Positions 1-9,400 of a DNA stretch of 64,000 nucleotides are shown here, piece by piece (the first letter of the stretch is position 1; each line of letters starts with the position of its first letter). The position numbers and the translations under genes are program-made. The notes beneath the pieces were generated by a model, which was not told the origin of the DNA, did no database searches, and was given only the letters and a program-made list of their open reading frames with translations. This DNA comes from Nostoc sp. B(2019) (GTDB lineage: Bacteria > Cyanobacteriota > Cyanobacteriia > Cyanobacteriales > Nostocaceae): positions 1 to 64,000 of the forward strand of contig NZ_WVID01000021.1 in assembly GCF_010091925.1 (NCBI RefSeq), read 5' to 3'.

Positions 1-924
1 ATTAGTCATGATAAAATTAACCGTTATCTTAAGAATGAAAAGTTAACACCACGTTTACTTTGGGATAATGTTAAAGATATCCTACAAGTGAGTGATAGCG
101 CATATCTAGTTTTTGATGACACAGTACTTGATAAACGATACGCCACAGAAATAGAGACAAGTCAAAGACAGTATAGTGGCAACCAACATGGTGTAATCCA
201 AGGTATTGGGCTAATAAATTGTATATATGTCAATCATGAAATCGGAAAGTTTTGGATAGTTGATTATCGGATTTATGACCCAGATAGAGATGGAAAAACA
301 AAGATAGACCATGTTACAGAGATGCTGCAAAACCTTATATATCATAAGGCTTTACCGTTCCAAGCTGTCTTAATGGACACTTGGTATGCGACAAATAAAT
401 TGATGTTATATATTGATGGATTAGGGAAATATTATTATTGTCCTTTGAAACGTAATAGACTTGTTGATGATACGGCAGGTCAAAAAATTTATCAAAGAAT
501 TGAATTGTTATCTTGGGATAGCCAGGAGTTAAAATCAGGTAAAATAATTAAAATAAAAAAGTTTCCCCAAGCTACAAAAGTGAAGCTCTTCCGGGTAACT
601 GTCTCGACCGACAGAACGGATTTTATCGCTACTAACGATTTATCTCAAGATTCTACGGACGTTGTACAAAAAGTGTCTAAGGTTCGATGGAAGGTTGAGG
701 AGTTTCATAGAGAATTAAAACAAGTAACTGGTATTGAATCGTGTCAATGTCGCAAGGCACGTATTCAAAGAAACCATATTGCCTGTGCTATTTTAGTCTG
801 GCTTCGACTCAAACATTTAGCTTATCAAAGCTACCAAACAATTTATCAAATTAAACATGGATTATTGTCCAATTATTTAGTTCAGCAACTAAAACGCCCG
901 AATGTTCCCATGTTTATTGTCTAG
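1..924 (+). CDS. IS701-like DDE transposase, 5' end cut by window
   Basis: This is a DDE-superfamily transposase that would catalyse cut-and-paste transposition. The frame is open from base 1 (it begins ISHDKINRYL), so the real start lies upstream; the first internal start codon, GTG at 88, is not a credible start. The first catalytic Asp probably lies in VFDDTVLDK and the second in AVLMDTWYA. The C-terminal segment WKVEEFHRELKQ resembles the YREK-type signature carrying the catalytic Glu, followed by a Cys/Arg/His-rich tail. The frame is uninterrupted to a TAG stop, so the copy may be intact. The family call rests on motif recall. Confidence 0.85.
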   Translation: MSHDKINRYLKNEKLTPRLLWDNVKDILQVSDSAYLVFDDTVLDKRYATEIETSQRQYSGNQHGVIQGIGLINCIYVNHEIGKFWIVDYRIYDPDRDGKTKIDHVTEMLQNLIYHKALPFQAVLMDTWYATNKLMLYIDGLGKYYYCPLKRNRLVDDTAGQKIYQRIELLSWDSQELKSGKIIKIKKFPQATKVKLFRVTVSTDRTDFIATNDLSQDSTDVVQKVSKVRWKVEEFHRELKQVTGIESCQCRKARIQRNHIACAILVWLRLKHLAYQSYQTIYQIKHGLLSNYLVQQLKRPNVPMFIV

Positions 925-936
925 TTGTTTGGCGCT

Positions 937-957
937 CGGTGCGGCGCAGCCGCACCG
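937..957. repeat. Perfect GC-rich hairpin 3' of transposase
   Basis: The sequence has arms CGGTGCGGC and GCCGCACCG around a GCA loop. It lies 13 bp after the transposase stop and inside the presumed IS end. It may be a subterminal IS structure or a transcription stop; no T-tract follows. Confidence 0.6.
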
Positions 958-1141
958 TAGTTTGTGACAGTTGCGTAAGTCCTGCAAAATTAAAATAAGG
1001 TGACACATAGTCTGGTAAATTATTTTTGTCTTCTATCTTATGCCTGATTTTGAATCTACCATTTAGTAGATTTTTTATTTTGAATCAAACTTTGCTTGAC
1101 AAAAACAAGAGAACAATTCGATTAATACTAACTAGTATTTG

Positions 1142-2422
1142 TCAATTCAATGGCAACTCAATCTGAAACAGCGAACCTTGTCCTAGTTCGCTCTTAACGC
1201 TCAGATGTCCGCCATGTGCTTCAATGATTTGTTGAGCGATCGCCAATCCTAAACCAAAGCCACCAGCCGCACGCGTCCGCTGCTTATCTACTCGATAGAA
1301 CCGCTCGAAGATGTGGGGTAAGTCTGCCGCAGGGATGCCAATACCATTGTCTTCAATTTGAATAACTACCCGATGGTATTTAAACAGGCGCAAATTCACT
1401 AAACCGCCTGCTGGAGTGTATTTACAGGCATTGCTAAGAAGATTCATGACTGCCAGATAAAGCAGTTCCGAGTCTGCTTTGAGTACAATTGGCTGTTTGG
1501 GTAAATCACTCTTCAAATCCAAATGCTGAGCAGCAATTCGAGTACTTTGTGAGCTTATTAATTCTCGTAGCAAATCGTTCAGGTCAGTTTCATGTAGAGA
1601 TTCAGGCGCTAAGCGCCCCACCTGACGCGCCAAAAATAACAGATTCCCAATCAGGGTATTCATTGACTTGGAAACTTCTGCAATCTTTTCTAAACGCAGA
1701 TGCTTGCTACTACTATTATCAATGTTCGTTAACAATCCAACCTGAGCATTACTGAGTATGGCTGCTAGAGGCGCACGTAATTCATGGGAAGCATTAGCAG
1801 TGAAGCGCTGGAGTTGTTCGTAGCTGTAGCGGATTGGCTGCATGGCTAGTCCCCCCAAGAACCAACCGGCAAGACTTGTAACCCCCAAAGCAATTAACAC
1901 TGTCAACACCAACAATAGCAGAAACTTGCTCAGAGACTCTTGGGCGCGAGTCATCGGCATTGCCATTTGCAAATAGCCGATTAAATGACCTTTATACTGA
2001 ACCGGAAGAGTGATTTGACGCAGCCAAATAACAGGTGATGATGAGAAACTCAAGTAATTGGTGGTCTTAATTGTTTGAAATTCAAACGTCTTACTTAAAT
2101 GTTCTTGTGGAGGTACACCAAAAAATTGCTTTAGTTTGCCTTTTGCATCGTACCAACGGGCATAAATCACTTCACTATCTGGTGGTGGTGGGTTGCTTCC
2201 TAAGAGTGGCACGTTTTTAAGAAACACGCGCATTTGACCTTGGTGCATTTTATACTGCACATTTCCGGCAATCACTCTAGCTTTTTTATAAAGTAGTAAA
2301 TCTATAACCTCTAGCTGCTCGATCGCTTCCTGGTAGTAGAGTGTCCCAGCAAAAACTGCCAGAATACCACCCATTGAGAGGGTAAACCAACGAGCCAAGT
2401 TGCGACGGCTACGGTTGAACAT
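1142..2422 (-). CDS. Sensor histidine kinase (HisKA/HATPase, RppB-like)
   Basis: This is a membrane sensor kinase of an OmpR-type pair. There is an N-terminal membrane segment at about residues 12-30, an extracytoplasmic sensor region of about 130 residues, and a second membrane segment at about 167-192. The HisKA H-box is ASHELRAPLAA, the N-box LLSNACKYTP, the G1 box EDNGIGIP and the G2 box GFGLGLAIAQQ. All catalytic boxes are present, and 426 residues is normal for the class. It starts 27 bp after the response-regulator stop, so the two are co-transcribed. The layout and sequence resemble the cyanobacterial RppA/RppB (NrsR/NrsS) group, which responds to redox state or nickel. The signal is not shown by the sequence, so I give no symbol. 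Confidence 0.9.
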   Translation of the reverse strand: MFNRSRRNLARWFTLSMGGILAVFAGTLYYQEAIEQLEVIDLLLYKKARVIAGNVQYKMHQGQMRVFLKNVPLLGSNPPPPDSEVIYARWYDAKGKLKQFFGVPPQEHLSKTFEFQTIKTTNYLSFSSSPVIWLRQITLPVQYKGHLIGYLQMAMPMTRAQESLSKFLLLLVLTVLIALGVTSLAGWFLGGLAMQPIRYSYEQLQRFTANASHELRAPLAAILSNAQVGLLTNIDNSSSKHLRLEKIAEVSKSMNTLIGNLLFLARQVGRLAPESLHETDLNDLLRELISSQSTRIAAQHLDLKSDLPKQPIVLKADSELLYLAVMNLLSNACKYTPAGGLVNLRLFKYHRVVIQIEDNGIGIPAADLPHIFERFYRVDKQRTRAAGGFGLGLAIAQQIIEAHGGHLSVKSELGQGSLFQIELPLN

Positions 2423-2449
2423 GAAAAATGCACAATTAATAATAAAAAA

Positions 2450-3127
2450 TTAATTCTTAGGACTAATCCGATAGCCCATACCATAGATAGTTTCAATCCA
2501 GTCTGCTGCACTTACTAACTGTAACCGTTGCCGTAGACGACGTACTAGGGTTGTCATTGCATTACTCTCTGGTTCATTTCCCCACTCCCATAATGCCTGT
2601 TCTATTTGGTCACGGCTTAAAACATGACGCGGGTGGCGCATCAGGTACTCTAGTAATTGAAACTCACGCGCAGATAACTCGACAATCGCTTGTCCCCGTT
2701 CCACCGTTAGGGTAGAAATGTTTAATTGCAAGTCAGCAAGCTGGAGGGTTTCACCTTGCCATTGAGGCGATCGCCTGCCTAATGCTCGGACTCTTGCCAA
2801 TAGCTCAAACACATCCGTAGGTTTGACAAGATAATCATCTGCTCCAGCATCTAATCCTGTAACTTTATCAAGAGTGGTGTCTTTTGCTGTCAGCATCAAT
2901 ATAGGTGCTTTTTTCCCAGCTTGCCGATATTGACGACACAAATCCAAGCCGCTAATTTCCGGTAACAACCAGTCCAAAATTAATAGGTCATAGTCCCTTT
3001 GAGAGATAACCCACTGAGCGATCGCTCCATCTTCTATACCGTCTACAATATGTCCAGCTTGCGACAATGCTGTTTGCAGAGGCTCTAATTGTGCCTGATC
3101 GTCTTCTACCAGAAGTATTCGCATCAT
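2450..3127 (-). CDS. OmpR-family response regulator (RppA-like)
   Basis: This is a DNA-binding response regulator of 225 residues. The receiver domain (1-115) has the acidic pair LVEDD, the phospho-acceptor Asp in LLILDWLLP, the Thr in LMLTAKD and the conserved Lys in YLVKP. A winged-helix C-terminal domain (about 125-222) carries LSAREFQLLEYLMRHP and a typical recognition-helix region, VRRLRQRL. It is the first gene of a two-gene operon with the kinase downstream. Two start codons are adjacent (ATGATG). The partner kinase is certain from position; target genes are unknown, though autoregulation is common in this family. Confidence 0.93.
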   Translation of the reverse strand: MMRILLVEDDQAQLEPLQTALSQAGHIVDGIEDGAIAQWVISQRDYDLLILDWLLPEISGLDLCRQYRQAGKKAPILMLTAKDTTLDKVTGLDAGADDYLVKPTDVFELLARVRALGRRSPQWQGETLQLADLQLNISTLTVERGQAIVELSAREFQLLEYLMRHPRHVLSRDQIEQALWEWGNEPESNAMTTLVRRLRQRLQLVSAADWIETIYGMGYRISPKN

Positions 3128-3366
3128 TCGCTTGTTTTGATTTTTCTAACATTTAGGGTAGAATATCTAACTCAATAATGCGTCTTCCAACAGTGGGATT
3201 TTCAATAAATAAAAAATGCATAATTGGTAATAGATAATTTGGTTTTCAAGCAGATCCATTACTAGCTAAATTTACCATAATATTTTAAGTATTTAATAGT
3301 ATTAATTGCTAGGATACTTTCCATGATTTAATTTTTATATCGTAAATTTTTAATTTTTAAGTCCCT

Positions 3367-3756
3367 ATGTCATTACGTAACTGGTTAAAATCATTCCATT
3401 TTATGGGGTTAGAATTTTGGCTTCCTCTTCCTATTTTGGGTGTTGCTTTTTGGTTTGGCGGCAACCAGTTAGTAGAACAGGTGTTGAGCCGGCCTTACAA
3501 CACGGTGAATCAGCTTCAGGCAGATGTTCAACCAGAATTCTATCTGTCAATGCATGTGCTATTAATTCAAGCACAAGTTGACAGAAATGCTGGAGTTACT
3601 AAAGTTTTCGTTCAACCAATAAATGCCTCACAAGAAAAATCGGAATTTCAATTTGCAACCACAGATATAAGTCAGATAGAAGCAGCGATCGCCCAAGAGT
3701 TAGGAATGTCAATTGACAATATCAGAAAGCTCGTACGCTATCAAATAATAGAATAA
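3367..3756 (+). CDS. Small single-pass membrane protein, unknown function
   Basis: The protein has 129 residues and no family I recognise. Residues about 14-31 (FWLPLPILGVAFWFGG) form one membrane segment. The rest is a soluble domain with a beta-rich middle and a final helix that includes AIAQELGMSIDNIRKLVRY. A HIP1 octamer lies within the frame, and codon use looks like neighbouring genes. It sits divergently from the response regulator, with a 239-bp AT-rich spacer that must hold both promoters. It may be a small anchored cofactor of the adjacent signalling pair, but nothing in the sequence proves this. Confidence 0.6.
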   Translation: MSLRNWLKSFHFMGLEFWLPLPILGVAFWFGGNQLVEQVLSRPYNTVNQLQADVQPEFYLSMHVLLIQAQVDRNAGVTKVFVQPINASQEKSEFQFATTDISQIEAAIAQELGMSIDNIRKLVRYQIIE

Positions 3757-3954
3757 ACAGTAGTGCATCAAGTTTAAATTGATGAATAAGCAAGTTTGTA
3801 GCAAGGACTTTAGTTCCGATTATTCTAAGCACTAAAGTGCTTACTACAAACTTTCAAAACTAACTTGATAAAGTAGTAGGAATAAGGAATCTAGCTACAA
3901 ATTACTCTCTGCGCTGCCATATTGATTATTGAGCAACATAAAGTTGAATATATA

Positions 3955-4383
3955 TTAGTATCTGCTACTGGGAAAAAGTAGAATATCAACTATTTCACCC
4001 ATAATTAAACCCAATCCTGCTAGGATTGTTAAAACCCAGAAAGAATCTAGTTTGTTGAAACCAGCAAAGCGCATTTCTAAATCAGCTAACAATGTAGTTG
4101 CTATGGGTATGAGAAAGAGGCTAAATATGAGTGACCAAGTTGCTACTAAAGCAATTGATGCACTTAAAAATAAGATGATAACTAAGGCTCTAGATCCAAA
4201 TGCAACCAAATACTCTAACCAAGAAAGACTCTTCCGCACTATAGCTATAGCAACAGCGGCTACAAAAGCTCCCGCCAGCCAAATAATATGATGAGCAGCA
4301 AGATCCCAGCCTAACAAAGCGTAGGCTAGCCAGAGTAATATCAGAGGTATCAAAGGAATCCTGTACAAAAATTCCACATTCAT
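3955..4383 (-). CDS. Small polytopic membrane protein, unknown function
   Basis: The 142-residue protein is very hydrophobic, with about four membrane helices at roughly residues 9-26, 32-50, 63-98 (probably two) and 118-136. Only short polar loops connect them, for example ADLEMRFAGFNKLDS. No catalytic or transport signature is visible. It is flanked by spacers without genes and is probably a single transcription unit. A smaller frame on the opposite strand here is a shadow. I do not recognise the family. Confidence 0.6.
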   Translation of the reverse strand: MNVEFLYRIPLIPLILLWLAYALLGWDLAAHHIIWLAGAFVAAVAIAIVRKSLSWLEYLVAFGSRALVIILFLSASIALVATWSLIFSLFLIPIATTLLADLEMRFAGFNKLDSFWVLTILAGLGLIMGEIVDILLFPSSRY

Positions 4384-6312
4384 ATTACTAATGCTTATAA
4401 AGCTGCTGAAATCGTATCTTAATCTTAGTAAAAAAAGGTTACTACCCTAAATTTTAGACATAACAAATTTGCTCATGATATTACTCTATCAACAGAGCCA
4501 ATTTCAGGACATGCTGTCTCTTGCTGACAATCTAGGCTGCGATGGCGAAACCTCAAATTTATTGCAGTGAATTTGATGATTTAGCAGACTCGGTAATTTG
4601 GGGTTTTTAGAAATTCCCAAATCACATCCTTGAACTGGACTGGAATCGTTATTTAGTTATATATACTCTGACTTTGACCGAAGTGTTGTATACGGCTAAG
4701 TTCTTGCCATAGACATCGCTTTTACTTAAATTCGCAGCTTTCCAGGAAATTTAGTCTAATTTATAAAGTTAGGCTAAAGATATCATGTGGAAAAAATAAA
4801 GCAGACGTCTATAGGCTATGTATTAACAACATATTCGTATATGTTAGTGTTTATACTGTAAATTTAACTGTGGCTTTATTTGATGCGATTGCTTTTAGTC
4901 TTAAATTCATAATAGGCTCTTAATACAGCAATTACAGCATCTTTAGGCTAAGTAATTATGGCTAAGCATTAAGTAATAGTTAAACATTAATACTCAGTTA
5001 GGGAATGAATATATGATGAATACACTACGTTCCCAAATTACGGAAATACGTAAATAAACTAACTTTATCTATTAGTTAGTTTTAGCTAGTTGCTCTATAT
5101 TTTTATGTGAGAGGTATTGACGATTCACAGTGTTCAACTTTTATAACTGTCCATACAATCGTTTCGTGCTTCTACCTAGTGGTAGAATCATTCCACTAAG
5201 TAAAGATGTCTTTTATACATCAAATAGCAAATGTGCTGAAAGGGTTAGCTAGGTGTGCAATCTCCAAAAAACAAAAAATTATTCAACCCACTCAGGGAAA
5301 TCAACAAGAGCGCCAACTTACAACGCAGAGAGTCTTGGCGAAACTATTGGTGTTCCTGGTTCCAAGTATGGTTATATAACAATCTACTAAGGGACTTCCA
5401 ATTCAAAAAATATCCAACTTGTAGGGTACGTTACGTCTTTAGCTAACGCACCATGACAGATTAATCAATATAGCGCGTTATTACTACAACGCACCCTACA
5501 AATTAAGCTTGGATAATTTACTTTTTGGTAATCTCTAAAGAGGTAACAAAGCCCTGATTTAGAAATAATCCTAATCAATAAGGGAAAGCAGACATCCTTG
5601 TTTGAAGTAGCAAAGAAGCAAACAAGAATAAATAAGATCATATTGACAGAATGTTATTTTGCTTTTGATATGTATCAAAGATACCAAAAAGCTAGATTCT
5701 TGCTGTCAACAAGGCTTTATATGCTGCGTTATTTCTCAGGTGTTTTGTAGGAATCTTTGAGGTTTGAAGAGATCATTAAAGTGATTTGATCTCAGCCTAA
5801 AAAAGTAAATAGGGACATCCTTTAATTGCAAACAGAAGATATCTCATCCAATAACTTATAGAGCATCAACTCATGTAACCTTTGATGGGAGCATCAAAAA
5901 CTATCCAACCAGTGAAAACGGTTGGTATTCTCAAGATGATCTAATTATTCATGGCTTGAGCACACTGAGAGCAAAAAATAGATGTAAAGCTAAGTATAGC
6001 GCCGACATTCATCGCTTGCTTCCCTTTAACTCAGTGTGATTGCCTATCTGGTGTAGTTCGACAGTAAGTGTAAAAACGCATAAAACCGAATAACCAGAGT
6101 GTCACTTTTGTCCTATAATCTAAGTGTTTAAGCATGAATAAGCGTCAGTAACTAAAGAGTCAATAGTCAAAAACTCTTTAGATCATCAACTTTCAACCAT
6201 AGGATAGGAACTTAAAAATATTATGTTTACTTACGCCTAACTACTTACATATCAGCCTTTATTTAGTAAAAACTTGATTACTGACAACATAAGCAAGAGT
6301 GAAAGGAAAAAG
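4384..6312. other. Gene-poor AT-rich stretch of about 1.9 kb
   Basis: I see no convincing coding frame; the only frame over 60 codons (5255-5446) has no start context or recognisable composition. The stretch holds several isolated hairpins: 5056-5082 (AAACTAACT arms followed by Ts), 5171-5186 (TCTACC/GGTAGA), the imperfect inverted repeat at 5419-5502, and 5905-5925 (CCAACC/GGTTGG). A TATAAT box lies at 6114-6119, but no matching -35 is obvious. It may hold small RNAs or decayed genes. Confidence 0.5.
5419..5502. repeat. MITE-like imperfect inverted repeat (GTAGGGTGCGTTA family)
   Basis: The left end TTGTAGGGTACGTTACG pairs with the right end CAACGCACCCTACAA. A second internal TAACGCACC faces the left arm. 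Such units of about 80 bp are common between genes in Nostocales. There is no coding capacity. Confidence 0.65.
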
Positions 6313-6960
6313 ATGAATATCATTGTTCGTTTGTTTAGAGCATTCATTCTCCCGGTATCTACGTTGGCTACTACGTTTTCTATGGCGGCGATACCTTCTA
6401 CAGTAAGCTTAGCTAACGCACAGCAAACTCCTGCTATTCCTCAACAGAGAACAACTCAGAGGATTTGCTCTTTAGATCCAGTTGAGGATTTATTACCTCC
6501 ACCACCAAGTAAGTCAAGTAATTCTTCGCTTTCCTACCTAGCTGAGCAAGGTTTTACACAAAACCAGGATGGTTCTTGGGTCTGTTATGCGAATGATCCT
6601 AAAAAGGAAGGGCGTTACTTTACTCTCTTTAAAGTTCAAGAGATTAACGGAAGGCTTATAGGAAGTTCTTTTTTGGACGAGGGTAGTCTGATTGAGGGAC
6701 AAGATAACCGTAGCTTGGACTTATTTATGGTGCTAATTGAGCGTCACATGAATGCAAGCCAAGAGAATCGTCAAGGTATACGTAGATATCTGCAAGCCTT
6801 CATTTCTTTAGTAGAGCAAGGAAAGATAAAACCTACGCGTCGCGGGTTTCTTTTCGACCAACCCAATCGTGGATTGGTCTTATACCATACGCTTTCATCA
6901 GGAAGTCTTAAAGGTACTGCAATCACAGTTAATATCTACTTGCCTAAGAGTAAAACCTAA
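6313..6960 (+). CDS. Exported protein of unknown function
   Basis: The start at 6313 is preferred because GAAAGGAAAAAG lies just upstream and the protein then begins with a clean signal peptide (MNIIVRLFRAFILPVSTLAT), probably cut after SLANA. An upstream in-frame start at 6274 would add 13 polar residues before the signal. The mature part, about 175 residues, has a proline-rich stretch (LLPPPPSKSS) and then a mixed alpha/beta domain with two Cys, ICSLD and WVCYA, that could pair outside the cytoplasm. I do not recognise the family. The next exported-protein gene follows after 63 bp on the same strand, so the two may form an operon. Confidence 0.65.
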   Translation: MNIIVRLFRAFILPVSTLATTFSMAAIPSTVSLANAQQTPAIPQQRTTQRICSLDPVEDLLPPPPSKSSNSSLSYLAEQGFTQNQDGSWVCYANDPKKEGRYFTLFKVQEINGRLIGSSFLDEGSLIEGQDNRSLDLFMVLIERHMNASQENRQGIRRYLQAFISLVEQGKIKPTRRGFLFDQPNRGLVLYHTLSSGSLKGTAITVNIYLPKSKT

Positions 6961-7023
6961 GCTACTCACATCAACTTGCTATTGCCTTGAAAAAAGACTT
7001 TAAAACTTAATCAAAGACTAATC

Positions 7024-8397
7024 ATGATGCCCAAACAAGCTTCTTCCGTCGTTTGCAGGAGATGGATATTGTCGAAGTCAACCTTCCAAAAAATTGCGAT
7101 GCCAAAGGCGGTTCGCTTTGCGACCATCGTCTCATCTGTTGCAGTATTACTAACTGTATGCGAGTCTGCTTCTGCACAGCTAAATGTTGGGCGCTATGGT
7201 ATCCAACGAGGACTGGAGTCAGAGTATCTCCAGTACCAAATCAAAAACCAAAATCTCAACCAGATGCGAGTTATTCCTGCATGTAATGTGGGATTTGGCG
7301 TGAGTTGCAACAAAACTGGATCGGTAATTCAGCAATTACTTGAGTTGAATGGTGGCCCTAGTTATCAAGACTTGCTAATGCGAGCAGCTGGCGGCACACA
7401 AAATTTCCAGAATTTCACTGGCTTTTATGGTAACAATCCCAATGTCTCCCAAGCGCCGTATGCCTCGTTCTGGAGACAAGATTCTCCTGCAATTATGGAC
7501 GGATACCAATATGTAATGGGGCAGAATTTTGGACGTGCTCCAGTGGAAGGTCTCGGACTTGTAACCAAGAATTTTTATTGGACACCGTATTCGGGAGCGG
7601 GTGACTCTCTCAGCCTCCGTAATGGATTGCTGAACTTGAAATTATCCTATGGACGTTTGCTTTATGAGGAAGCCTCAAAACTTCCTAACGTTGAGCAACA
7701 GATTCAATCTCTGAATCTGCCGCCAGATATGACAAAGTTTTATTTAAATAACCTCTCTAGAGGCTTGGATGCGCTGAGTTCTGGAGATAAAAACCAACTC
7801 CAAACAAGGATTTTTGAACTACTCTCTTATCCATACTCCGAAGATGGTGGAGAACTCGGACGCCCAAATAATGGGATTCCGCAAGAGTTGAGCCAACTTG
7901 CTGGCGAAGATATTCCAGGAGAGACTTTGCTGGGCGCTAATCCATTAGCATTAGAAGGAGAAGCGATCGGTTTCGATATTGCCGCTCCTGGCTCTTTAGG
8001 AGATGTCATAGTCGCTGGTAGTTCTGAGTCCTTTCCAGTCTGGCCTCTACTCTTAGGTGTCCCTTTACTTTTTCTTCTACTGTCTGGCGGAGATAGCTCA
8101 TCAGGTCAGCCATCGGTTCCCGTAGCAGACATACCTCCTTCTATTCCCGTAGCGGATATACCTCCGCTTGTCCCTGTAACGGATATACCTCCGCCTGTTG
8201 TCCCTAACCCACCTGAGTGCATTCCTACTCCCGGTAATAACCAGGTTATTGAAGTTCCATGTAATCCTGTTACTCCAGCACCTCAACCGGAAGTGAAGAA
8301 GGTGGTAGAGCCATCAATGATTAAAGCTTTTATATTGCTAATTGTTATGCTCAGTATACTTCGCTATAAACAGCGAACCATCAAGACAAACGGTTAA
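7024..8397 (+). CDS. Exported protein with proline-rich repeats and PEP-CTERM-like tail
   Basis: This 457-residue protein has a hydrophobic export signal (about residues 31-52, ending in SASAQLN); the start may also be the ATG at residue 2 or residue 26. The central 270 residues resemble nothing I can name. A hydrophobic segment (VWPLLLGVPLLFLLLSGG) precedes a low-complexity region in which the unit VPVADIPP recurs with small changes. The end consists of EPS, a membrane helix (IKAFILLIVMLSIL) and a basic tail (RYKQRTIK). That order, EPS then helix then Arg/Lys, matches the layout of exosortase substrates, although the canonical VPEP is VVEP here. Its upstream neighbour is also exported. Confidence 0.65.
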   Translation: MMPKQASSVVCRRWILSKSTFQKIAMPKAVRFATIVSSVAVLLTVCESASAQLNVGRYGIQRGLESEYLQYQIKNQNLNQMRVIPACNVGFGVSCNKTGSVIQQLLELNGGPSYQDLLMRAAGGTQNFQNFTGFYGNNPNVSQAPYASFWRQDSPAIMDGYQYVMGQNFGRAPVEGLGLVTKNFYWTPYSGAGDSLSLRNGLLNLKLSYGRLLYEEASKLPNVEQQIQSLNLPPDMTKFYLNNLSRGLDALSSGDKNQLQTRIFELLSYPYSEDGGELGRPNNGIPQELSQLAGEDIPGETLLGANPLALEGEAIGFDIAAPGSLGDVIVAGSSESFPVWPLLLGVPLLFLLLSGGDSSSGQPSVPVADIPPSIPVADIPPLVPVTDIPPPVVPNPPECIPTPGNNQVIEVPCNPVTPAPQPEVKKVVEPSMIKAFILLIVMLSILRYKQRTIKTNG

Positions 8398-8449
8398 GTT
8401 AAATAACCCTTTGAGTTTTTTACAGCGGGTTTTATATGAATAAACCATA

Positions 8450-8479
8450 GTAGGGTGGGTGTTATAATGCCCAACCTAC
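8450..8479. repeat. Small palindrome, GTAGGGTGGG family
   Basis: The left arm GTAGGGTGGG pairs with the right arm CCCAACCTAC (one mismatch) around TGTTATAATG. A near-identical copy lies at 20601-20630, so this is a dispersed element. It lies between the 3' ends of two convergent genes and could fold in either transcript. Confidence 0.7.
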
Positions 8480-8531
8480 AAACGGCTTTTAAAACATTCG
8501 TTTTTTTAGTTTGCCTCACATAGCTCCTCAA

Positions 8532-9311
8532 TCAATTAGGCAACTTAGCCCCACACCTTTTACAAAAACCAGCATCTACATCGTGGAAAGCCAAACCACA
8601 ACTCAGACAAACTGTTTCTACCTGATTGGCAGTTTTCACTAGTCGCTTAATTAAATCCCCTACTTGCCAAGGAATCAGTGCAATTCCTGTCAAAATCATC
8701 AATACTGTGAGCAAACGACCTAATTCTGAAATTGGAACAACATCACCAAATCCTACAGTTGTCATTGTGACAACCGAAAAATAAAATGCATCTAAAAATG
8801 TACCGTAATTTTGAGGATTAACTGGATGCTCTACTTGATAAATTAATCCAGAGTAAATAAAAATAATTGCAAATAATGTAAATAATATTCGGGCAAAAAT
8901 TACACCATCTTCAGTGCTGATACTGGCGAATAAAAATTTTCTATCGATAAACCTAATTAACCGCAAAATCCGAAACCATCGCAGTAGACGAATAAAGCTA
9001 ATATCTACTGCTCCCAAAAAAAATGGCAAAATCGCTATTAAGTCAATAATCGAATAAAAGCTAAAAATATACTTAATTTTATTTTCTGCACTCCACAGAC
9101 GAAGTACATATTCGACTGCGAAAACTATGACGATCGCGGTATCTGCTACATCCAACTGGAAACGAACAAAATCAGGAATATTATAAGTTTCTGCGACAAA
9201 AATTACTGATGATAATAGAACAAAAGTAGCAAGTGTTAAGTTAATAACTCTACCTATTGGCGTTTCTAGGTCTGTTAAATAAAATTCTGTTTGTTTTCTG
9301 CTCAATAACAT
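8532..9311 (-). CDS. Voltage-gated-type potassium channel with C-terminal zinc ribbon
   Basis: This is a tetrameric-type cation channel subunit of 259 residues. Four voltage-sensor-like helices come first, and the fourth carries regularly spaced arginines (FIRLLRWFRILRLIRFI). Two pore helices flank the selectivity filter TMTTVGFGD, which is the potassium-channel signature. The last 30 residues form a CxxC...CxxC ribbon (CLSCG...CKRCG), unusual for a small channel, that probably binds zinc on the cytoplasmic side. The ATG at 9311 is preferred; an upstream in-frame TTG at 9323 adds four residues. The gene is divergent from the deaminase, with 89 bp between the starts. Confidence 0.88.
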   Translation of the reverse strand: MLLSRKQTEFYLTDLETPIGRVINLTLATFVLLSSVIFVAETYNIPDFVRFQLDVADTAIVIVFAVEYVLRLWSAENKIKYIFSFYSIIDLIAILPFFLGAVDISFIRLLRWFRILRLIRFIDRKFLFASISTEDGVIFARILFTLFAIIFIYSGLIYQVEHPVNPQNYGTFLDAFYFSVVTMTTVGFGDVVPISELGRLLTVLMILTGIALIPWQVGDLIKRLVKTANQVETVCLSCGLAFHDVDAGFCKRCGAKLPN

Positions 9312-9400
9312 ATTTATCCACAATCAATTAGAATACATTGCATAAATTCTATTGGCAACACGGTATTATTAACCAGTATGTTTCTCAACTCCCGCTAATT

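Larger units (their letters stand above)
1..984 (+). mobile_element. Right part of an insertion sequence (IS701-like), left end outside window
   Basis: The element holds a transposase reading frame that is already open at base 1. The gene is followed by a GC-rich perfect hairpin at 937-957 (9-bp arms around GCA). The motif TTGCGTAAGTCCTG at 971-984 resembles the terminal sequence of many Nostoc IS elements and MITEs, and I take it as the right end. The left terminal repeat and target-site duplication cannot be seen, so the right border is an inference. Confidence 0.6.

Noticed and set aside
5255-5446. 63-codon plus-strand frame in the gene-poor stretch
   Set aside because: It starts at GTG with no ribosome-binding site, has no family-like composition and runs into the MITE-like repeat.
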